Source: Bog-793 sp963823945 (GTDB lineage Bacteria; Actinomycetota; Acidimicrobiia; Acidimicrobiales; Bog-793). Taken from it: 64,000 nucleotides of DNA. The notes under the pieces are model-generated. The model did no database searches. It saw nothing but the letters and a program-made list of their open reading frames with translations, and was not told the origin of the DNA. Below are positions 8,167 through 16,891 of the stretch, in pieces. Where the stretch lies: NCBI GenBank assembly GCA_963823945.1, contig CAWGNK010000002.1:1-64000 (forward strand). Reading direction: 5' to 3'. The stretch's first letter is position 1. Every line of letters begins with the position of its first letter. Made by a program: the position numbers and the translations under genes.

Positions 8167-8898
8167 CTAGCTGTCCGGCGGCGTGGCCGGCACCGGGAGG
8201 TGCGCGACGGCCCGCACGGCGGCCGCCGCGGCACGCTCCGCGGCCCGCTTGGCATCCCGAGAGAAGCGGACCATCGGGGCGACGCGCCCCGGGTGCTTCA
8301 GGAAGTAGTTGGTGATCGCTCCCGGGCGGAAGGAACCGTCCGGGTTGATCAGCCCGAACACCTCGTCGTCGAGACTGGCGTCCGTCGCGCGGTCGCTGAT
8401 CGCCCGGAAGACCGACCACGGGAGGTGGCGCGCGACGCAGGCCTCGGCGACCGCGGCCGTCTCCATCTCCATACAGACAACGCCGGCCTGCCGCAGGGCG
8501 GCGATCGCGTCGGGCGCCGTGATGAGCTCCTGGGTCGTCCACATCGTGCCGCCGGGCTCGTCCTCGCCGAGTCGGTCCGGGCGGTACTGCGCGCCGGTCG
8601 CGGCGTCGACGACCACCTCGGGCACGATCAGCGCGCCAATGACCGCCCCGGCCTCCAGAGCGCCGGCGATGCCGACGACGACGACCCGTTCGACCTCCAC
8701 CTCGGCACAAAGACGGGCCACCCCTCGCCTGGCGAGCTCGCCGCCCATGCCCGTGACGATTCCCACGACGCGGTGACCACCGAGCGAGCCCCGCTGCAGG
8801 TCGAGCGAACCGACGCGGGCGGCTTTCAGCGAGAGCCTGCGCTTCAGCGGCGCGAGCTCCATCGGCATCGCACAGACGAAGGCAACGGATCCCGGCAT
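8167..8898 (-). CDS. Nucleoside phosphorylase superfamily protein (MTA/SAH nucleosidase-like)
   Basis: A 243-residue protein of the PNP/MTAN fold. Recognisable parts are FVCAMPMELAPLK at the N-terminus, VVGIVTGMGG and VVVVGIAGALEAG for the phosphate/ribose side, VCMEMETAAVAEAC with the substrate-binding Glu, and FRAISDRATD containing the Asp that protonates the purine base in MTAN enzymes. It probably cleaves the N-glycosidic bond of 5'-methylthioadenosine, S-adenosylhomocysteine or 5'-deoxyadenosine. That fits its position directly downstream of a radical SAM gene, whose by-product is 5'-deoxyadenosine; the link is inference. No ribosome site precedes ATG 8898, 52 bases after the radical SAM stop, so translation may be coupled. 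Confidence 0.78.
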   Translation of the reverse strand: MPGSVAFVCAMPMELAPLKRRLSLKAARVGSLDLQRGSLGGHRVVGIVTGMGGELARRGVARLCAEVEVERVVVVGIAGALEAGAVIGALIVPEVVVDAATGAQYRPDRLGEDEPGGTMWTTQELITAPDAIAALRQAGVVCMEMETAAVAEACVARHLPWSVFRAISDRATDASLDDEVFGLINPDGSFRPGAITNYFLKHPGRVAPMVRFSRDAKRAAERAAAAAVRAVAHLPVPATPPDS

Positions 8899-8950
8899 CG
8901 GAGCGTCGATGCTAATGGGACCGGGCGATCCCGGAGAACCGGCCGCGGCG

Positions 8951-10222
8951 TCAGGTCCGGCGCGACCCGAGGCAGCAGTGCTTGTACTTGGCCCCACTGC
9001 CGCACGGGCAGGGGTCGTTACGCGCGGTCTCCCGCCAGCGTCGACGCTCCTCGGCTTCGGCGCGGGCGAGCTCGGCCATGACCGCCGCCGGAGGACGCCC
9101 GAGGCGCGCGAGCGCCGCCATCCGCTCGAGCTGCGGCCGCGCGTGCCCGAAGAAGCGTCGGTAACCCGCGCACAGGTAGTTGGCGCCCGCCTCGCCGTCG
9201 GGGGCGAGGACGAAGCGGTCCTTCGGACATCCGCCGTTGCAGTAGGCGAGGACCGGGCAGGTCCGGCAGTACGCCGGCAGGGAATCGCGCTTGGCCGCGC
9301 CAAAGGCGCGTTGGGCCGGCCCGTCGACGAGAGTGCCGATCCCGTCCGCCGTCACGTCGCCGAGCCGGTGGGCCGGGTCGACGAAATGGTCGCACGAGTA
9401 GACGCCCCCGTCGTGCTCGACGGCGAGGACCCGGCCGCAGGTCTCCGACACGATGCACAGATTGGGGGGCCTGCCGCTGGCGACGAGCAGGGATTCGAGG
9501 AAGTTCTGCACGCCGATCCGGCCGACGTCGTGGCGGACCCACTCGTCAAAGACGGCGCAGAGGAACTCCCCCATCGCCTCGGGGGTCACCGACCAGGGCG
9601 AGACACCTCCGTCCGGCCCGTGGGCCACGACCGGGAGGAACTGCAGCCAGCGGACATCGTGGGCGAGGAAGAACCGGTAGACCTCGGTCGGGTGGGGGGC
9701 GTTGCGGGCGTTGAGCGCGCACAGCACGTCCGGCTCGATGCCGTGGGCGCGCAGGTTGTCTAGGCCCCGCATCACCCGGGCGTGCGTCGGGCGTCCCCGG
9801 CGGTCCGGCCGGCCGAGGTCGTGGAGATGCGCCGGGCCGTCGATGCTGAGGCCCACCGAGAAGTGGTGCGCGGCGAGAAAGGCACACCAGGCGTCGTCGA
9901 GCAGGCTGCCGTTCGTCTGCAGGTTGTTCTCGCAGGTCCAGCCCTCCGGGGTGTGGCGCGCCTGGAGCTCGATCGCCGCGGCGTAAAAGGCGGTCCCGGC
10001 CAGGGTCGGCTCCCCGCCGTGCCACACGAAGTTGACGACCGGACCGGGGCTCGCCGCGATGAGCGCCCGCACGTAGGTCTCGAGGACCTCGTGGTTCATC
10101 CGGTAGCGCTCGTCCGGACCGAAGAGGCTCGTCTTGCCCAGGTAGTAGCAGTAGCCGCAGTTGAAGTTGCAAACCGGCCCGACGGGCTTGGCCATCACGA
10201 CGACCGGCTCGCCGACGCTCAC
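8951..10222 (-). CDS. Radical SAM/SPASM protein of the anaerobic sulfatase-maturase type with a SEC-C tail
   Basis: A 423-residue protein. The radical SAM cluster CNFNCGYCYYL is at about residues 18-28. It is followed by the anSME hallmarks FVWHGGEPTLAG, NLQTNGSLLDDAWC and GLSIDGPAHLHD. The SPASM region carries Cys-rich motifs CGRVLAVEHDGGVYSCDHFV and CRTCPVLAYCNGGCPKDRF for two auxiliary clusters. The last about 20 residues are a SEC-C zinc motif (NDPCPCGSGAKYKHCC). anSMEs oxidise a Cys or Ser to formylglycine in sulfatases, but no sulfatase is in the window. GTG 10222 is taken as the start, after GGGGCGG; GTG 10225 is adjacent. Confidence 0.87.
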   Translation of the reverse strand: MSVGEPVVVMAKPVGPVCNFNCGYCYYLGKTSLFGPDERYRMNHEVLETYVRALIAASPGPVVNFVWHGGEPTLAGTAFYAAAIELQARHTPEGWTCENNLQTNGSLLDDAWCAFLAAHHFSVGLSIDGPAHLHDLGRPDRRGRPTHARVMRGLDNLRAHGIEPDVLCALNARNAPHPTEVYRFFLAHDVRWLQFLPVVAHGPDGGVSPWSVTPEAMGEFLCAVFDEWVRHDVGRIGVQNFLESLLVASGRPPNLCIVSETCGRVLAVEHDGGVYSCDHFVDPAHRLGDVTADGIGTLVDGPAQRAFGAAKRDSLPAYCRTCPVLAYCNGGCPKDRFVLAPDGEAGANYLCAGYRRFFGHARPQLERMAALARLGRPPAAVMAELARAEAEERRRWRETARNDPCPCGSGAKYKHCCLGSRRT

Positions 10223-10574
10223 CACCGATCCGCCCCGGGAATGCCGCGCCTCGCCCGCGAGCAGCCCACCAGCGACGGGCGCCTCCGACGCGGCAGGCCG
10301 CCGGTCACGTCTCGCAGGCGAGGCTCCCGAGGTCGGCACGGGAGCGGTCCGCCGCCTTCCAAGCGGCGATCTGGCGCCGGGCTTGGAAGCGCAGGGCGGG
10401 CAGTCACGTTGCCGCGCTCACCCGGGCACGCACCTTCTCGGACGAAGCCGCCCCAGCGAGCATGGCAGCTGTCCGAGACCGGCGTGCAGTGCGGGCCGCG
10501 GCACCACACCCTGAGACGCGGTCGTCGCACCGGCCGGGTTCTGGCGCGCGAGCCAGGAACTTCGGATCAACGCA
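10223..10574. other. Gene-free stretch upstream of the radical SAM gene
   Basis: The maturase frame stays open upstream to 10339 but that part is low-complexity Arg/Ala/Gly without family resemblance. No convincing promoter, hairpin or small gene was seen. Confidence 0.4.
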
Positions 10575-11948
10575 TCAGAACAACGATGTTGATGACGCCG
10601 TGCCGGCAAGAAGGTTCACGAGCGAGCGCTCGAACGACTGCACCGCCGCCCGGTTCTTCAGGAACGAGGCGATCGCGACGAGATCCTGTGGCCGCAGAAG
10701 CGACAGTGACTGGTTCATGGCCTCGAACATCGTCGCCGTAGGGCTCACGTACCAGCGGCCGTTCTCCTGCACGGTCATGAGCCCGAGAGCGACCTTGCTC
10801 GTTTCAAGACGCGTGAGGAGGGCGCGCAACGACCGCGGGAGAAGCGCGAGCAGCCTCGTCCTGATCGACTTCATCTCCGCCTTGGTGGCCGGTGTCGACA
10901 GGCACTGACGGAACGTCTGGCCAGCGCGCGTGTACGACAAACAGCCGTCCTTGTAGCCAAAGGTCATGCCGTCGTAGCGGGCCGTCAGACCGACACCACT
11001 CACCCGGACGAGCGTGCCGCCGGCCACCGCCGACGACGACAGGTCCATGCTCGTGATCTTCAGGCGGAATTCGGATCGGGCCTTGGCGATAGCCGCGTCG
11101 GCCTTGCCGAGGAACAGCGGCGCGTAGCTCTGCAGCGCCCCCATCTCCCCGGGGGGGAGGTCACCGATCACCCCGGCCAGATTGAGTGACGCGGTGTCGT
11201 CCACGAGCGCGCGCACGGCACCTGCGGGGGTAGAACTCCCCGGCGCGGGCACGGCTTTGCTGGCTGGCGGCGGCATTCCCGACAGACCTTTTGCCCTCGC
11301 CGCGTCGTAGGCGATCGTGTACCCGAGGCTGACATACCAGGTCCCGCCGACGTCCTCGGTCACGATCGCGCTACGACCGGTCGAGACCTGCCCCGTCGAA
11401 TGCTGAGGCCGGGTGGGCAGTAGACCCCGCACGAGTCCGGTGACGAACGACCCGAGCGGCAACTTCCTCGCCTCGACGGATGCGGTCCCGGTTCCGCCGG
11501 TGATCGCGACCGCGGCGAGGCTGGACGTGAGCATCTTCGTTCTCGTCGTGATCCCCGTAAAGCGAAGCGACACCCCGCCGATGTGGCTGAGGTTCACCCC
11601 GGGCGACAGCACCTTCAGCCGAACGAGCTGCGCGACCAGACCCATGGCGCCGGACTTGAACGCCGCTTGTTCTCCGGGGACCAGCGCGTCGACCGCGCCG
11701 AGAAGGTCACTGTGATCGGCGGCGTTGAGCAACCTGTTCACCGCCGAGGCCGGGGTCGAACCGCCGCTCGAAGCCGGACCGGAACCACCGGACATCGCGA
11801 CCGCCGCGCCGGCACCACCTCCGATCAGGCAGACGGCGACGACGACCGTGACGATCGTGCGGCCCCGCCGGGACCGACTCCGCCCCACCACGGCCGGCTG
11901 GTCGACTGGACTCCCCACGACTTGCGAAGGTTCGGTCTCGTCTGACAT
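10575..11948 (-). CDS. Membrane-anchored exported protein with an internal duplication
   Basis: A 457-residue protein. Residues 1-30 are polar and basic; residues 31-52 form a single membrane helix (TIVTVVVAVCLIGGGAGAAV), so the bulk is outside the membrane. The external part contains two repeats of about 160 residues. The first starts STPASAVNRLLNAADHSDLL (64) and ends GGTWYVSLGY (201-210); the second starts STPAGAVRALVDDTASLNLA (239) and ends NGRWYVSPTA (396-405). Both contain a VPGE or PPGE motif after the first helix. Each repeat resembles NTF2-like, Mce-associated-type extracellular domains in layout, but I cannot name a family. Function unknown. Confidence 0.7.
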   Translation of the reverse strand: MSDETEPSQVVGSPVDQPAVVGRSRSRRGRTIVTVVVAVCLIGGGAGAAVAMSGGSGPASSGGSTPASAVNRLLNAADHSDLLGAVDALVPGEQAAFKSGAMGLVAQLVRLKVLSPGVNLSHIGGVSLRFTGITTRTKMLTSSLAAVAITGGTGTASVEARKLPLGSFVTGLVRGLLPTRPQHSTGQVSTGRSAIVTEDVGGTWYVSLGYTIAYDAARAKGLSGMPPPASKAVPAPGSSTPAGAVRALVDDTASLNLAGVIGDLPPGEMGALQSYAPLFLGKADAAIAKARSEFRLKITSMDLSSSAVAGGTLVRVSGVGLTARYDGMTFGYKDGCLSYTRAGQTFRQCLSTPATKAEMKSIRTRLLALLPRSLRALLTRLETSKVALGLMTVQENGRWYVSPTATMFEAMNQSLSLLRPQDLVAIASFLKNRAAVQSFERSLVNLLAGTASSTSLF

Positions 11949-12470
11949 GAGCGGAAAACTAGCCCAAAGTGCTCCTCGCCGACGTGACGCCCGCCTCGTC
12001 GGTGAGTGATCCGAGCCGGAGGGGCGATGACCGTCCCCGTGGGGCGACGGAACCGAATCCGGACCCGCGCCAGAATCGGGTCGGCCGATCATCTGCCGCC
12101 CGGACCTCGTCTCCCCTTCCGCGCCGCGCGGTCCCGAGGGGACCCCGGCTCGGGAAGAAGACCTCGCCCGGGAAGAAGACCGCACGGATTCCCGGGCGTC
12201 AGGTTCGAAAGACCTGGGCCGGGCCGATCGGCACTAGGTTGCGGTCATGGGTTTCATCTTCCGACGGATCTTCGCCATCCTCAGGGAACGAAGGGAACGC
12301 CGCAACAGATCACGTATCCGCTGAACTGATCTCGGTTGCGACCGGGCCCGGTGCCCGCACCCGGTGGATGTGGCGACGAATCTGCATCCGTGGCGGGCGG
12401 TCCCGATCTCAGCTGAGCACCGGTCTGCCGCGTCGCTGCTGACAGCCTGGATTCCCCCGGTGGGGTGGAT
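11949..12470. other. Gene-free stretch
   Basis: About 520 bases with no supported gene. A 25-codon ORF on the plus strand starts at ATG 12247 (basic, IFRRIFAILRERRERR) but has no ribosome site. A small inverted repeat (GGATTCCCCC / GGGGTGGATTC region, about 12450-12471) lies beside the GNAT stop and may help end transcription. Confidence 0.35.
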
Positions 12471-12995
12471 TCACGGTCGGGCCCGCCCCGGGTGCGGTCC
12501 GAAGTAGACGATCTCCTCGAGCTCGGTCCCGTCACGCAGCCGCGACGTCACGGCACCGGCCCGGATCCAACCGCACGTCTCGTAGAGCTGGATCGCCATC
12601 CGATGCGTGATGACGACGTCGAGCACCGGATGGAGCCCGCGGGCAAGCGCCCCTTGCTCCGCCGTGGAAAGCAGCAACCGCCCCAATCCCTGCCGACGGC
12701 TGTCGGGGGCGACGAGCAGCCGGGCGACGACCCCGAGACGGTTCGCGGGTCGTCCCAGTCGCCCGCTCGCGAACGCGACGACGGCGTCCGAACTGCGCCG
12801 GTGCAGCGCGACGTGGCCGACGATCGCCTCGCCGCGCACGGCGACCCAGGCGCAGATGGCGTCTGGCGACACGAGGAAGTCGCGCAGGCTCCCCGTCACG
12901 TGGGCGGGATAGCCGTCCGCCGATCGCACTGTCTCGAGCAGCCGCAGGCATTCATCCTCGTCCGCCTCGGTGCGGAGCCGAACCGACACCGGGAC
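12471..12995 (-). CDS. GNAT family N-acetyltransferase
   Basis: A 174-residue GNAT enzyme. It shows RLRTEADEDECLRLLETVR at the N-terminus, the strand GEAIVGHVALHR, the acetyl-CoA loop ARLLVAPDSRRQGLGRLLL with R-x-x-G-L-G, and the C-terminal helix-strand THRMAIQLYETCGWIRAG. These are the standard motifs; substrate unknown. Two GTG codons (12995, 12989) are possible starts; upstream in-frame sequence to 13133 is not family-like. It is divergent from the HAD gene at 13214. Confidence 0.82.
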   Translation of the reverse strand, partial: VPVSVRLRTEADEDECLRLLETVRSADGYPAHVTGSLRDFLVSPDAICAWVAVRGEAIVGHVALHRRSSDAVVAFASGRLGRPANRLGVVARLLVAPDSRRQGLGRLLLSTAEQGALARGLHPVLDVVITHRMAIQLYETCGWIRAGAVTSRLRDGTELEEIVYFGPHPGRARP

Positions 12996-13213
12996 ACGAT
13001 CGCGCCGATCCGGACGCGCCGCCCGGACCGGGGTGGCCTGCTGGCGGTCCACCCCGTCAGACTTGATCCACAGATCCGCAGACGTCAACGTGGATCGGCC
13101 GCTACGCCGCCGAGGAAACCGAGGCCGCCGCAACCGCGCAACGCTCCCACTCGGGCGACGAACTCGGGTCGGACTGGGCTCTCGCCGGTGGCTTCCCGCG
13201 CGCGTCGCTCGGT

Positions 13214-13993
13214 ATGTTTGCGGTCGTGATCTCCAAAGCGGTCATCCTGGACCTCGACGACACGCTGATCGTCGAGGAGGAAGTGGCACACTCGTCCCTG
13301 CGGCGCGCCGCCGAACTGGTAGCCGGCAGGGACCCCGGACAGGTGGTCGAGGTGGTGCTGACGACCGCCCGCCGGATCTGGCGCGCCGGGCCGGACCACG
13401 CACTCTGCCACCAGCTTGGCATCGCCTCGTGGGAGGGCCTGTGGGCCACGTTCGAGGGGAGCCCGTCAATCCTGGACGAAGTCCGGGAGTGGGCGCCCGT
13501 CTACCGCCAGGAGGCCTGGCGCGCCTCCCTGCAGGAACTCGGCATCGACGATCCGGCACTCGCGGCGGCGCTCTCGGACCGCTACGTCGAGTCACAACGC
13601 GCCGGGCACCCACTCATCGACGGCGCGGCCGAGCTCGTCCACTTCCTCGAGGGCCGCTGTCAGCTCGGACTACTCACCAACGGCCCCGCCGACATCCAGC
13701 ACCACAAGCTCGCCGGCACCGGTCTCGCCGACTGCTTCGGGGCCGTCGTCATCTCCGGTGAGGTGGGGCTCGGCAAGCCGGACCCGGACGTGTTCGCCCT
13801 CACGCTCTCACGGCTCGACGCCAAGGCGGCCTCGGCGGTCATGGTCGGCGACAGCTGGGAGCGCGACATCATCGGCGCCCTCGACGCCGGTCTCTCGGCG
13901 GTGTGGATCTCGGCGGGTCGCCCGCAACCCGAGAAGCGCCCCAACGTCACGGCCGTGAAGGCGGTCGGCGAGCTGGTCGGCCGGAACTTCTGA
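13214..13993 (+). CDS. HAD superfamily hydrolase
   Basis: A 259-residue HAD phosphatase. Motif I is AVILDLDDTLI (nucleophile and acid/base Asp pair at about residues 13 and 15), motif II QLGLLTNGP, motif III Lys in GLGKPDPDVF, and motif IV MVGDSWERDIIGA. An alpha-helical cap lies between motif I and II (about residues 20-120), placing it in subfamily I, close to YjjG/REG-2-like phosphatases acting on nucleotides or small phosphosugars. ATG 13214 is the first start; GTG 13226 would begin exactly at the first strand and is possible. Confidence 0.87.
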   Translation: MFAVVISKAVILDLDDTLIVEEEVAHSSLRRAAELVAGRDPGQVVEVVLTTARRIWRAGPDHALCHQLGIASWEGLWATFEGSPSILDEVREWAPVYRQEAWRASLQELGIDDPALAAALSDRYVESQRAGHPLIDGAAELVHFLEGRCQLGLLTNGPADIQHHKLAGTGLADCFGAVVISGEVGLGKPDPDVFALTLSRLDAKAASAVMVGDSWERDIIGALDAGLSAVWISAGRPQPEKRPNVTAVKAVGELVGRNF

Positions 13994-14098
13994 TCCACGC
14001 CCGCCGCCAGGACAGGCACCTCCGCCCGGCCTGATCCCGTCCGCCCCGCCCGCACGGGTGGCGCCGGCCGCCGTCGATCCGGGACGGTTCTCACTAGC

Positions 14099-14392
14099 AT
14101 GACGGCGATGGCCGAGGTCACCGTGGCCGAGCAGGCGGACGGGACGTTCCGGGTGGACCTGCGAGCCGGGCAGTACGCCACAACCCACGTCGTCACGATC
14201 CCCGCCGGCTACCGGGGCGCCCTCGGCTGTGACGACGTGCCGGCCACGGAGCTCGTCCGGGCCTCGTTCGCCTTTCTGCTCGAGCACGAGCCGCCAACCT
14301 CGATCCTGCGGCGCTTCCGGCTCGACCAGATCACCGACTACTTCCCCGAGTTCCCGACGGAGATCGCCACCCGGCTGCACGCGAGCAGCTGA
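14099..14392 (+). CDS. Conserved small protein of unknown function
   Basis: A 97-residue protein: a beta-rich first half (VTVAEQADGTFRVDLRAG, THVVTIPAGY) and a helical second half (LVRASFAFLLEHEPPTSILRRF, LDQITDYFPEFPTEIATRL). The final part, ending with a phrase like the DYFPEF of uncharacterised actinobacterial proteins, looks conserved, but I cannot name the family. ATG 14099 or ATG 14108 could be the start. It ends just before a hairpin shared with the convergent kinase gene. Confidence 0.65.
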   Translation: MTAMAEVTVAEQADGTFRVDLRAGQYATTHVVTIPAGYRGALGCDDVPATELVRASFAFLLEHEPPTSILRRFRLDQITDYFPEFPTEIATRLHASS

Positions 14393-14421
14393 GCGCGACG
14401 AGTACGCCCCACCCTCCCGGG

Positions 14422-14445
14422 CGCCCCGTGCCCCCGGTGGGGGCG
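14422..14445. terminator. Possible bidirectional terminator hairpin
   Basis: CGCCCC / GGGGCG arms (6 bp) around a 12-base G/C-rich loop, lying between two convergent genes that stop at 14392 and 14461. The base composition makes chance hairpins common, hence low confidence. Confidence 0.35.
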
Positions 14446-14460
14446 GTCAGCCGCGGGGGC

Positions 14461-14961
14461 TCAGGAGCCGCCCAGCTTGTAGCCGATCGTCCGCAACAGC
14501 GCGATGCGGTCTGCCATGTCCGGGCCGGTCTCGACGCCGAGCGGTGGGCTGCCGTCGACGACACCGAGGATCCCCCGCCCGAGGGCGGTCTCGGCGACGA
14601 TCACCTCGACGGGGTTCGCCGTCGCGCAGTAGACCGAGCAGACCTCGGCGACCTGCTTGATCTGGTTGAGCACGTTCACCGGGTAGCCGTCGCGCAGGAA
14701 CACGACGAAACAGTGCCCGGCACCGATCGAGGCGGCGTTGCGCGCCGCGAGCTCGGTGAGCTCGTCGTCGTTGCCCGACTTCCGGACGAGCCGCTTCCCG
14801 GAGGCTTCGCAGAACGCGACGCCGAACCGCAGGTGCGGGCTCGACCCGACGAGGACCTCGTGGAGATCCTCGACGGTCTTGACAAAGTGCGATTGCCCGA
14901 CGATCACGTTGAGCTCGTCCGGGATCTCGAGCTCGACCGTCGAAAATTCGAGTGCCGCCAT
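14461..14961 (-). CDS. Adenosine-specific kinase family protein
   Basis: A 166-residue protein closely following the archaeal adenosine-specific kinase family (PF04008). Conserved segments are LNVIVGQSHFVKTVEDLHE, FGVAFCEASGKRLVR, GNDDELTELAARNA, IGAGHCFVVFLR, CATANPVEVIVAE and GRGILGVVDGSPPLGVE. The family was characterised in a hyperthermophilic archaeon as adenosine-phosphorylating or AMP-binding; most bacterial members are unstudied. ATG 14961 has GAGGAG five bases upstream. It lies immediately downstream of pstB on the same strand with a gap of about 90 bp, but a functional link to phosphate uptake is only suggestive. Confidence 0.85.
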   Translation of the reverse strand: MAALEFSTVELEIPDELNVIVGQSHFVKTVEDLHEVLVGSSPHLRFGVAFCEASGKRLVRKSGNDDELTELAARNAASIGAGHCFVVFLRDGYPVNVLNQIKQVAEVCSVYCATANPVEVIVAETALGRGILGVVDGSPPLGVETGPDMADRIALLRTIGYKLGGS

Positions 14962-15051
14962 CGTCTCTCCTCGGTCCGCTGCCTGGCGCTGAGCGTACAA
15001 GTCCGGTCGCCGCCGGCGCCCGGAGGTTCCGGGCGGTGGCGCATCGGGCCC

Positions 15052-15972
15052 TCAGCCCACGCGCCCCTCGACGTAGGCCTTGGTGCGTGGGTCGAACGGC
15101 GAGGTGAAGACCTCGGCGGTCGGGCCGGTCTCGGCGAGCTCACCGACGCGATCGTCGCCGAGCAGGAAGATCGCCGCCCGGTCCGCGACGCGGGCGGCCT
15201 GGAACATGTTGTGCGTCACGAGGACGATCGTGATCTCCGGTGACATCGCCGTGATGAAGTCCTCGATCTTGGCGGTGGCGATCGGGTCGAGCGCCGAGCA
15301 CGGCTCGTCCATGAGGAGGACCTCCGGTTCGACGGCGAGGGCCCGGGCGATGCAGAGCCGCTGCTGCTGGCCACCGGACAGGCGGATGGCCGGCTCGCGC
15401 AGCTGGTCCTTCACGGTGTCCCACAGCGCGGCGTGGTGCAGCGCGACCTCGGCGGCCTCCCGCAGGAGGGACTTCCGCCGGACGCCGTTGAGCCGCAGCC
15501 CCGCCACGACGTTGTCGAAGATGCTCATCGTCGGGAACGGATTTGGCCGCTGGAAGACCATGCCGATGCGGCTGCGCACGAGCTCCGGCCGGATCCCCGG
15601 GCCGTAGACGTCGAGCCCACCGACGTGGATCGACCCTTCGACCCGCCCGGCGGTGTGGTCGTGGAGCCGGTTGATGGCGCGTAGCAACGTGGTCTTGCCG
15701 CACCCGGAAGGGCCGACGAGGGCGGTCACCTGCCGGGTGGGGAGCTCGAGGGTGACGTTGCGCACCGCGCACTGCCGCCCGAACGAGACCGTCACGTGCT
15801 CGAGCGTGACCGCCGGGGGTGCCAGCGGATCGGGCGCGGGTCGCATCGCGGCCGAGCGTGCCGCGACCGATCCGAGGGTCGACGCGCCCGCCGGGGGCGG
15901 CGCGAACTCCCCTCCTATCGCCTCGGTCGTCATCGTCGGCGCCTCGTCGGTCATGTCGTCCCTTCCGTCCAT
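15052..15972 (-). CDS. pstB: Phosphate ABC transporter ATP-binding protein PstB
   Basis: The ATPase of the high-affinity phosphate importer. From the N-terminus: a non-conserved Ala/Pro-rich extension of about 50 residues, then VTLEHVTVSFG, Walker A GPSGCGKTTLL, Q-loop MVFQRPNPFP (the NPFP is typical of PstB), signature LSGGQQQRLCIARAL, Walker B VLLMDEPCSALD, and H-loop VTHNM. At 306 residues it is about 50 longer than usual because of the extension; an internal start cannot be excluded. ATG 15972 follows the pstA stop as TGA-G-ATG, indicating translational coupling in the pstSCAB operon. Confidence 0.95.
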   Translation of the reverse strand: MDGRDDMTDEAPTMTTEAIGGEFAPPPAGASTLGSVAARSAAMRPAPDPLAPPAVTLEHVTVSFGRQCAVRNVTLELPTRQVTALVGPSGCGKTTLLRAINRLHDHTAGRVEGSIHVGGLDVYGPGIRPELVRSRIGMVFQRPNPFPTMSIFDNVVAGLRLNGVRRKSLLREAAEVALHHAALWDTVKDQLREPAIRLSGGQQQRLCIARALAVEPEVLLMDEPCSALDPIATAKIEDFITAMSPEITIVLVTHNMFQAARVADRAAIFLLGDDRVGELAETGPTAEVFTSPFDPRTKAYVEGRVG

Positions 15973-15973
15973 C

Positions 15974-16891
15974 TCATCTCGCCTTGCGGGTGAGGCCCCA
16001 GGCCACGGCCCGCGACGCGACGCTGAGCACGAGCACGAATGCCAGCAGCACGAAGGCGGTCGCCCACGCCGTCTGCTGGGCCGCAGGCAGCGCCTGGGTC
16101 CCCTCGGAGAAGATGAGCAGCGTCATCGCCGCGGTCGGCGCCGCGACGGTGAAGAGCAGCGGCGCAGTCTCCCCGACGCCGCGGGCGACCGCCAGGAGGT
16201 TCCCGGCGACGAGCCCCGGCAGCGCACCGCGCAGCACGACCGAGCGGGCGACACGGCTGCGCGGGGCGCCCAACGCGACGCCTGCCTCCCACAGGTCGAC
16301 GGGCACGGTCCGCATCGCCTCCTCGTCGGCGCGGATCATGATCGGCACCATCAATACGGCGATGGCGAAGCTCGCGGCGAGGTCGGAGAAGTGGTGCAGG
16401 CCGCGCACGACGAGCTCGTAGGCGAAGATGCCGATGACGATCGAGGGGACGCCGGTCAGGACGTCGGCACTGAACCGGAGCACCCCGGCGAGGCGGCCGC
16501 GGCGCTCGTAGAGAAACAGCGCCGTGAACAGCCCAATGGGCACCGAGATGGCGAGCGCCAACCCGACGATCTGCGCCGTGCCGGCGATCGCGGTCGAGAT
16601 CCCCCCGCCGGGAATGCCCGGTGGCGTCGGGGCGTGGAGAAAGAACCCGAGCGACAGTCCCCCGACTCCGCGGGCCACCGTGTAGCCGAGTTCGGCGACG
16701 AGCGGCGCCAGCCCGACGAGCAGCGCCACCAGGCACGCGAGCATCCCCGTCCGGCCGGCGAGACGACGGCGCCACAGTGACCGACGCGCGGCCCGCTGCA
16801 CAAGCTCTCGGCGCCGACGGGCCGCCTGCCCGTCGTCGGCGGCGAGCGGCACGGCCCCCGGGGCCCAGGCAGGCGAGACCGCGGGGCTCAC
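15974..16891 (-). CDS. pstA: Phosphate ABC transporter permease PstA
   Basis: Second membrane subunit of the Pst importer. It has an N-terminal cytoplasmic stretch, then about six hydrophobic segments (LACLVALLVGLAPLVAELGY, IVGLALAISVPIGLFTALFL, VLTGVPSIVIGIFAYELVV, FAIAVLMVPIMI and others). The permease-ATPase coupling EAA-like loop reads LWEAGVALGAPRSRVARSVV, and VARGVGETAPLLF is typical of PstA. I chose GTG 16891, whose GTGA overlaps the pstC stop; GTG 16903 is four codons upstream. Confidence 0.93.
   Translation of the reverse strand: MSPAVSPAWAPGAVPLAADDGQAARRRRELVQRAARRSLWRRRLAGRTGMLACLVALLVGLAPLVAELGYTVARGVGGLSLGFFLHAPTPPGIPGGGISTAIAGTAQIVGLALAISVPIGLFTALFLYERRGRLAGVLRFSADVLTGVPSIVIGIFAYELVVRGLHHFSDLAASFAIAVLMVPIMIRADEEAMRTVPVDLWEAGVALGAPRSRVARSVVLRGALPGLVAGNLLAVARGVGETAPLLFTVAAPTAAMTLLIFSEGTQALPAAQQTAWATAFVLLAFVLVLSVASRAVAWGLTRKAR

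Noticed and set aside
8167..10222. A hopanoid HpnG/HpnH-type nucleosidase and radical SAM pair
   Set aside because: The radical SAM protein has anSME/SPASM motifs and a SEC-C tail, not HpnH features; the nucleosidase resembles MTAN rather than HpnG.
12247..12324. 25-codon basic ORF (IFRRIFAILRERRERR)
   Set aside because: No ribosome site, no conserved context; short open frames are expected by chance.
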